Assembly: GCA_900772675.1 (NCBI GenBank)
Contig: CAAGRM010000142.1
Location: forward strand, 1 to 17,724
Origin: Lachnospiraceae bacterium
GTDB lineage: Bacteria; Bacillota; Clostridia; Lachnospirales; Lachnospiraceae
Length of the DNA stretch: 17,724 bases
Direction of reading: 5' to 3'
Every line of letters begins with the position of its first letter. Position 1 is the stretch's first letter. This document shows positions 13,344 through 17,724 of the stretch, piece after piece. A program made the position numbers and the translations under genes. Below the pieces are notes generated by a model. It made no database searches. It was not told where the DNA came from and was given only the letters and a program-made list of their open reading frames with translations.

Positions 13344-14377
13344 ATACTGCAAAGAAAAAGAGTGTTTTTGCAGTCTGCGACACGGAAATGGAGTATGCGC
13401 GCAATTTTATGGAATATCTGAATCAGAAGAGGAATATTCCGTTCGAAGTGCATGCATTTTCGAGCGCAGAGATGTTTCTGGAATTCGCAAAAAACAACGA
13501 AACAGAGATCCTTCTGATTTCAGATAAAGCGATGAAAGAAGAGATCCGCCGGTATCCGATCCGTCAGATTATTATTCTCTCGGAGGGAGTGCACAGTCCC
13601 GTGCTGGATCAGTATCCGGCGGTCTACAAATATCAGTCGTCGGAAAAGGTGATTCGGGAGGTCATGGCGTGCTACGGTGTGGAAAACGGTGTCAATACAT
13701 CACCCGCATTGCTACCTAAAAAGGAAATGCGTGTGATTGGCATTTATTCGCCGGTCGGACGGACACAGAAAACTTCGTTTGCCCTGACAATGGGACAGAT
13801 TCTGGCAAAGGAACGGGCGGTGCTGTATCTGAATATGGAAAGCTATTCCGGATTTGAAAAGCTGCTGGAATGCAGCTATGACAGAGGAATGAGCGATATT
13901 CTGTACTATGCGAGACAGGAGAACCAGGGAATTATCTATAAGCTGGGCGGAATGGTTCAGTCGATGCAAAATCTGGACTATCTGCCGCCCGCCGCGTCGC
14001 CGATGGACATTCAGACTGCAAAATATGAAGAGTGGAAATGGCTGTTTCAGGAAATTGAGAAGAACAGCAGCTATGAAGTGTTGATTCTCGATCTTGGCGA
14101 TGGCGTGGCAGATTTATATCAGATTCTTGATTTTTGCGATGAAATTTACGTTCCGACACGGAATGATGTGATTTCTGCAGCTAAAATGGATCAGTTTGAA
14201 ACGCTGCTGCGCCGGTGGGACTGCCAGGCGGTACTGGACAAGATGCGAAAACTTCACGTTCCGTTTCACACGGCAAACAGGACAGGAAAGGCATACTTTG
14301 AAGAACTCGTCTGGAGTGAGCTGGGTGACTATGTGCGTCAGATTCTGCGGGATGGCAGAAGGGGAGAAGAAACATGA
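13340..14377 (+). CDS. TadZ/CpaE-like pilus localisation ATPase
   Basis: This 345-residue protein of the TadZ/CpaE group belongs to the MinD/ParA superfamily and directs the Tad machine to its cellular site. Residues 1-125 form a receiver-like domain; residues 130-345 form the ATPase domain. The P-loop region is SPVGRTQKTS (137-146), with K144-T145 but Q143 where Gly is expected and no MinD-type signature Lys. Walker A' lies around LYLNMESYSGF and Walker B is LILDLGDG (248-255). The start is a TTG at 13340 that overlaps the peptidase stop (TTGA) and has GGGGGA (13329-13334) upstream; the longer frame from 12899 merely overlaps the peptidase. The tadA start overlaps its stop by four bases. Confidence 0.82.
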   Translation: MNTAKKKSVFAVCDTEMEYARNFMEYLNQKRNIPFEVHAFSSAEMFLEFAKNNETEILLISDKAMKEEIRRYPIRQIIILSEGVHSPVLDQYPAVYKYQSSEKVIREVMACYGVENGVNTSPALLPKKEMRVIGIYSPVGRTQKTSFALTMGQILAKERAVLYLNMESYSGFEKLLECSYDRGMSDILYYARQENQGIIYKLGGMVQSMQNLDYLPPAASPMDIQTAKYEEWKWLFQEIEKNSSYEVLILDLGDGVADLYQILDFCDEIYVPTRNDVISAAKMDQFETLLRRWDCQAVLDKMRKLHVPFHTANRTGKAYFEELVWSELGDYVRQILRDGRRGEET

Positions 14378-15552
14378 ATCTGTCAGAGATTCTGCGAAGA
14401 AAACTGATGGAACGAATCGATATCGTATCTGAGCCGGATGACGGGGAAGTACTGGAAGAGATTGACCGTCTGATTTTAGGTGAGGCAGAAACACGGTATC
14501 TTCCGGTAGCACAGAAGGCGGAGCTGCGCCGGCAGTTGTTTTACAGTGTGCGGCGGCTCGATGTCCTGCAGGATCTGCTGGAGGATGCGGGGATTACCGA
14601 AATTATGGTAAATGGGTATCAGCACATTTTCGTAGAACGAAATGGGGCCATCGAGCGATATGGAAAAAGCTTTACTTCAGCAGAAAAGCTGGAGGATGTG
14701 ATTCAGCAGATTGTGGGCAGGTGCAATCGAGTAGTGAACGAACAGAATCCGATCGTGGATGCACGGCTGGAAAATGGCGACCGCGTCAACGTTGTTATGA
14801 AACCTGTCGCACTGAACGGACCGATTCTGACAATCCGCCGATTTCCGGAGCAGGCGGTGACGATGGAATTTCTGGTCTCCATCGGGAGTATTACAAAAGA
14901 GGCGGCAGAGCTTCTGCAGAGCCTCGTCCGGACCCGTTACAGTATGATGATCAGCGGGGCAACCGGATCTGGAAAAACAACATTTCTGAATGCGCTTTCC
15001 GCCTATATTCCAAAAGGCGAGCGCATCATAACCATCGAAGACAATGCAGAGCTGCAGATACAGGGCGTTGATAATCTGGTGCGGCTGGAAGCAAAAGAGG
15101 CAAATCTGGAAGCAGGAACAGAGATTACAATTCGCGATCTGATCCGCACGGCGCTGCGTATGCGGCCGAGCCGTGTCATCATCGGGGAGGTGCGCGGGGC
15201 GGAAGCGTTTGAGTTATTATCCGCACTCAATACAGGCCATGCGGGGTCTTTGAGCACGGTACATGCAAACAGTGTGAAAGATATGATTTCCCGCCTGGAA
15301 ACGATGGTGCTGATGGGGGTTCAGCTCCCACTGGAAGCAATCAGGCGTCAGATTGCATCGGGAATTGAGATTCTTGTGCATCTGGGGCGCGGGGAGGATG
15401 GAAGCCGTCGGGTGGAGGAGATCGCAGAGATCACAGGGATGGAGGAGGACGAAATCAAAACGGTTTCTTTGTTTCGAAGAGAGTATGGAAAGGGACTGCA
15501 GAAGGCAGGAGAACTGGTACACAGGGAAAAACTGGAGGGAAAAACAGGATGA
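14374..15552 (+). CDS. cpaF: TadA/CpaF pilus assembly ATPase
   Basis: This 392-residue secretion ATPase of the type II/IV (VirB11/CpaF) family powers assembly, and in some species retraction, of Tad pili at the cytoplasmic face of the membrane. The N-terminal domain has the LEDAGITEIMVNG motif near 70-81. Walker A is GATGSGKT (195-202), the Asp box region follows with TIEDNAELQ, Walker B is RVIIGEVR (267-274), and the His box is HAGSLSTVHANS. All motifs are intact and the length is normal. AGGGGAGAAG lies upstream of the ATG, which overlaps the TadZ gene by four bases; the tadB start overlaps its stop in the same way, so the genes are tightly coupled. Confidence 0.93.
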   Translation: MNLSEILRRKLMERIDIVSEPDDGEVLEEIDRLILGEAETRYLPVAQKAELRRQLFYSVRRLDVLQDLLEDAGITEIMVNGYQHIFVERNGAIERYGKSFTSAEKLEDVIQQIVGRCNRVVNEQNPIVDARLENGDRVNVVMKPVALNGPILTIRRFPEQAVTMEFLVSIGSITKEAAELLQSLVRTRYSMMISGATGSGKTTFLNALSAYIPKGERIITIEDNAELQIQGVDNLVRLEAKEANLEAGTEITIRDLIRTALRMRPSRVIIGEVRGAEAFELLSALNTGHAGSLSTVHANSVKDMISRLETMVLMGVQLPLEAIRRQIASGIEILVHLGRGEDGSRRVEEIAEITGMEEDEIKTVSLFRREYGKGLQKAGELVHREKLEGKTG

Positions 15553-16349
15553 GGATACGTGCGAGAAGCCCGGCGAAAACGGGCACGATTGCGGAGAAAA
15601 AGACAAAGGGAATCAATTATCAGATATGGAACCTTACCGGAAGGGAGTATCTTGAAATAACGGGAAGTAGTCTGGTACTTGCTGCAGCAGTAAATCTGCT
15701 CTGCTATCGGTCATGGTGGGCATCTGTTCTGTCTATTCCAATAGAATTTGTGTGCATTCGTATATACCGGAAAAAAAGAATTCAGAAACGGAAAGAGGAG
15801 TTGTACGACAGCTTCCGTGATCTGATTGCGTGGATGCATACGGCGCTGCGTTCCGGGTATTCCATGGAAAATGCAGTCCTGGAGGCAGCAGAACAACTGG
15901 AGCAATCACTTGGGAAGGAGAATGTTCTGGTAGAGGAGTTGCATCAGATGCGACATAAAATGACGCTTTCCGTGCCGGTGGAGCAGTTGTTTCTGGATCT
16001 TGCCATGCGCAGCCGGATCGAAGATATCGAAACCTTTGCAAGTGTGCTGATCATTGCGAAGCGGACCGGGGGAAATATCTGTGAGGTGCTTCAGAATACC
16101 TGGGATATTTTCTGTACCAGAATGGATACGATGCGGGAAATCCGAGCGGGAGTTTCTTCCCGGCGGTTTGAGCAGAATATTATGAGCATTGTACCGTTTG
16201 GAATTCTGATATATGTTCAGATTTCTTTTCCGGAATTCCTTAGGGGAATGTATGGGAATGTCATCGGGGTTTTATTTATGAGCGGATGTCTTGCCACATA
16301 CCTGGCAGCATGGGTGCTTGGAAAGAAAATTCTGGAAGTTGAGTTTTAA
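15549..16349 (+). CDS. tadB: TadB-like type II secretion F family platform protein
   Basis: This is a 266-residue inner-membrane platform protein of the Tad pilus, related to GspF/PilC. Two hydrophobic segments near 36-53 and 57-73 come first. A cytoplasmic T2SSF helical domain follows (about 88-205; LRSGYSMENAV at 100-110 and AKRTGGN at 170-176 are the family repeats). Two more membrane segments lie near 212-228 and 236-258. It is somewhat shorter than proteobacterial TadB (~320), mostly at the N-terminus. GGAGGGA (15534-15540) lies 8 bases before the ATG, which overlaps tadA by four bases. The TadB versus TadC assignment rests on gene order. Confidence 0.88.
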   Translation: MRIRARSPAKTGTIAEKKTKGINYQIWNLTGREYLEITGSSLVLAAAVNLLCYRSWWASVLSIPIEFVCIRIYRKKRIQKRKEELYDSFRDLIAWMHTALRSGYSMENAVLEAAEQLEQSLGKENVLVEELHQMRHKMTLSVPVEQLFLDLAMRSRIEDIETFASVLIIAKRTGGNICEVLQNTWDIFCTRMDTMREIRAGVSSRRFEQNIMSIVPFGILIYVQISFPEFLRGMYGNVIGVLFMSGCLATYLAAWVLGKKILEVEF

Positions 16350-16412
16350 AATGGATTAGAGCGTGTTTGAAAGTAAAATACGAATCAGAAGGATTCGTCC
16401 GCAAAAAAAACA

Positions 16413-16420
16413 GGGGAGGA
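16413..16420 (+). promoter_or_regulatory. Ribosome binding site that decides the TadC start
   Basis: GGGGAGGA (16413-16420) lies 5 bases before ATG 16426. A GTG at 16363 in the same frame has no such site, so the shorter protein is preferred. Confidence 0.8.
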
Positions 16421-16425
16421 ATCAA

Positions 16426-17724
16426 ATGTTGTGGATTTGTCTGACCGCATGGGCGGGGCTGTTCATCTGGTATTTCCGGATGAGAAAAAGGGCGGAAAAT
16501 CACAAACTGGTGAGACGGATTTTCTGCCTTGCAGCGACAGGGTTTATAGCAGGCACTGCACTCTGCCTTCCGATCGGAGTGCGAAAAGTTTCAGGAGAGG
16601 AAAAAGCGGAACTTCAACTGGAACGGGGTGCCTTAGGCGGCCAACCGACAGAGGAAAAACTCGAGGTTTCTGTTGGAAATCAGAAACCGGAGAGAATTAC
16701 ACTGTCTGTACCGGCAAGAGCTTACAGCGCAGAAGAGATAGAAGAGGCATTTGGCGCGGCGATAGAGGCGTTGGATGAAATCATCTTGGGTGAGAATCTG
16801 TCTTTTCGTACGGTAAACAGAAACATGGATCTGGTTACGGAAATACCGGGAAGTCCGGTGGCGCTTAGCTGGGAAACAGACAGGCCGTTGTTGATTGACA
16901 GCCGGGGTTTGCTGTCAGATGAGATCCCAAAGGAAGGTGCGGAGGTTACCGTAAAAGCTGAAGTGGAGCTTCAGGGGGAGACAACAGAATATATCCGAAA
17001 GGTTCAGGTATATCCCATACAGATGGAAGGACGGGAGAAAATTTTACAAGAGCTGCAGAAAGCGGTGGAAAAAAGAAATGAAGCACACCCGGAGGAGGCA
17101 GCCTACTATCTGCCGGAACGTCTGAACGGAGAAACCTTAACCTGGTCAAAAGTACCGGATCTGACGGGTCTGGAACTGATGATCCTTGTCGCGGCGGCCG
17201 GAGCAGCCTGCTGGGCGGCAAAAGGCAGAGAAGAAGAAAAAGCACGGCAGAAACGGGAAGAACAGATGCTGCGGGATTATCCTGAAATCATCAGTAAAAT
17301 GGTTCTTCTTTTAGGAGCCGGACTTGGTATGCGGAAGGTACTGGAGCGGATCGTGACGGATTACCGGAAAAGTCTCGCACTTGGCGGGAAGAAGCGCTTT
17401 GCATATGAAGAGCTTCTGCTGACCTGCATGGAGATGGACAACGGTATTCCCGAGCAGGAAGCATACCAGCGCATGGGAATGCGTATGGGAACAGGAGCAT
17501 ATCGTTCTCTTGCCGTTCTGCTGACGCAGAACCTGAAAAAAGGCAGTAAAGGACTGCTGGAACTATTGAAACAGGAATCGCAGGAAGCTTTTGAGGAGAG
17601 AAGAAGGCAGGCGAAAACAACAGGCGAAAAGGCATCGACAAAGCTTCTTCTTCCGATGGGCATGATGCTTGCGGTTGTATTGGTCATACTCACGGTTCCG
17701 GCATTTTTGTCCTTTTATGCATAG
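16426..17724 (+). CDS. tadC: TadC-like T2SSF protein with large extracytoplasmic insert
   Basis: This 432-residue protein is the second platform subunit of the Tad machine, with an unusual front half. Membrane segments lie near 2-17 and 28-51. Residues about 52-245 are then hydrophilic and should face outside. Within them, 80-133 holds a YSAEEIEEAFGAAIEAL helix and an ILGENLSF turn, and 134-197 reads like a degenerate bacterial Ig-like domain (LSWETDRP, IDSRGLL, AEVTVKAEVEL). A third membrane segment is at 249-265. A cytoplasmic T2SSF-like domain (YPEIISKMVLLLGAGLGMRK, NGIPEQEAYQRMG, RQAKTTGEKASTKLLLPMG) and a final segment (407-431) follow. It begins 76 bases after tadB, and its stop is the last codon in the window. 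Confidence 0.85.
   Translation: MLWICLTAWAGLFIWYFRMRKRAENHKLVRRIFCLAATGFIAGTALCLPIGVRKVSGEEKAELQLERGALGGQPTEEKLEVSVGNQKPERITLSVPARAYSAEEIEEAFGAAIEALDEIILGENLSFRTVNRNMDLVTEIPGSPVALSWETDRPLLIDSRGLLSDEIPKEGAEVTVKAEVELQGETTEYIRKVQVYPIQMEGREKILQELQKAVEKRNEAHPEEAAYYLPERLNGETLTWSKVPDLTGLELMILVAAAGAACWAAKGREEEKARQKREEQMLRDYPEIISKMVLLLGAGLGMRKVLERIVTDYRKSLALGGKKRFAYEELLLTCMEMDNGIPEQEAYQRMGMRMGTGAYRSLAVLLTQNLKKGSKGLLELLKQESQEAFEERRRQAKTTGEKASTKLLLPMGMMLAVVLVILTVPAFLSFYA

Noticed and set aside
1..17724. tRNA, rRNA, CRISPR array, insertion sequence or phage attachment site
   Set aside because: No regular spaced repeats, transposase-like frames, terminal inverted repeats or tRNA-like cloverleaf were seen on reading both strands.

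Overview
The window looks like a chromosomal segment of a low-to-mid GC gut Firmicute, most probably a member of the Lachnospiraceae. This is inferred from strong AGGAGG-type ribosome sites, sigma-A style promoters, A/T-rich spacers with U-tailed hairpin terminators, a DUF1292 protein, an AlaX/YbaK pair and a Clostridia-type Tad pilus locus. No RNA gene, CRISPR array, insertion sequence or phage gene was seen.

Layout: positions 1-1164 hold the C-terminal ~90% of a GH125 exo-alpha-mannosidase, ended by a strong terminator. Next are a VanZ-family membrane protein (1560-2078) and an AAA-ATPase-like/PD-(D/E)XK protein (2146-3840) with its own promoter and terminator. An azlC-azlD branched-chain amino acid exporter pair follows (3969-4978). 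It converges, through a bidirectional terminator, on a minus-strand nucleobase operon made of an NCS2-like permease and a phosphoribosyltransferase (6721 down to 5067). A type-B carboxylesterase and a GNAT acetyltransferase form a plus-strand pair (7049-8852). A small minus-strand DUF1292 gene (9255-8995) diverges from a BD-FAE/acetylesterase-like alpha/beta hydrolase (9467-10288).

From 10454 to 12418 lie a nicotinamidase-like cysteine hydrolase, an AlaX-type Ala-tRNA editing protein without a DHHA1 domain, and a YbaK-type Cys-tRNA(Pro) deacylase. They end at a clear terminator. The spacer before this group contains three hairpins in 110 bases.

The last 5 kb (12816-17724) is the start of a Tad/Flp (type IVc) pilus assembly operon behind a good promoter (TGGACA-17-TATAAT). 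It encodes a prepilin peptidase, TadZ/CpaE, TadA/CpaF, TadB and TadC, with four-base overlaps joining the first four genes. The peptidase would process prepilins, TadZ would place the machine, TadA would power it, and TadB/TadC would form the inner-membrane platform. Pilin and minor pilin genes are not seen and probably lie downstream. The most unusual points are the ~200-residue extracytoplasmic insert with an Ig-like half in the TadC protein, and a P-loop in TadZ in which the Gly before the catalytic Lys is Gln.
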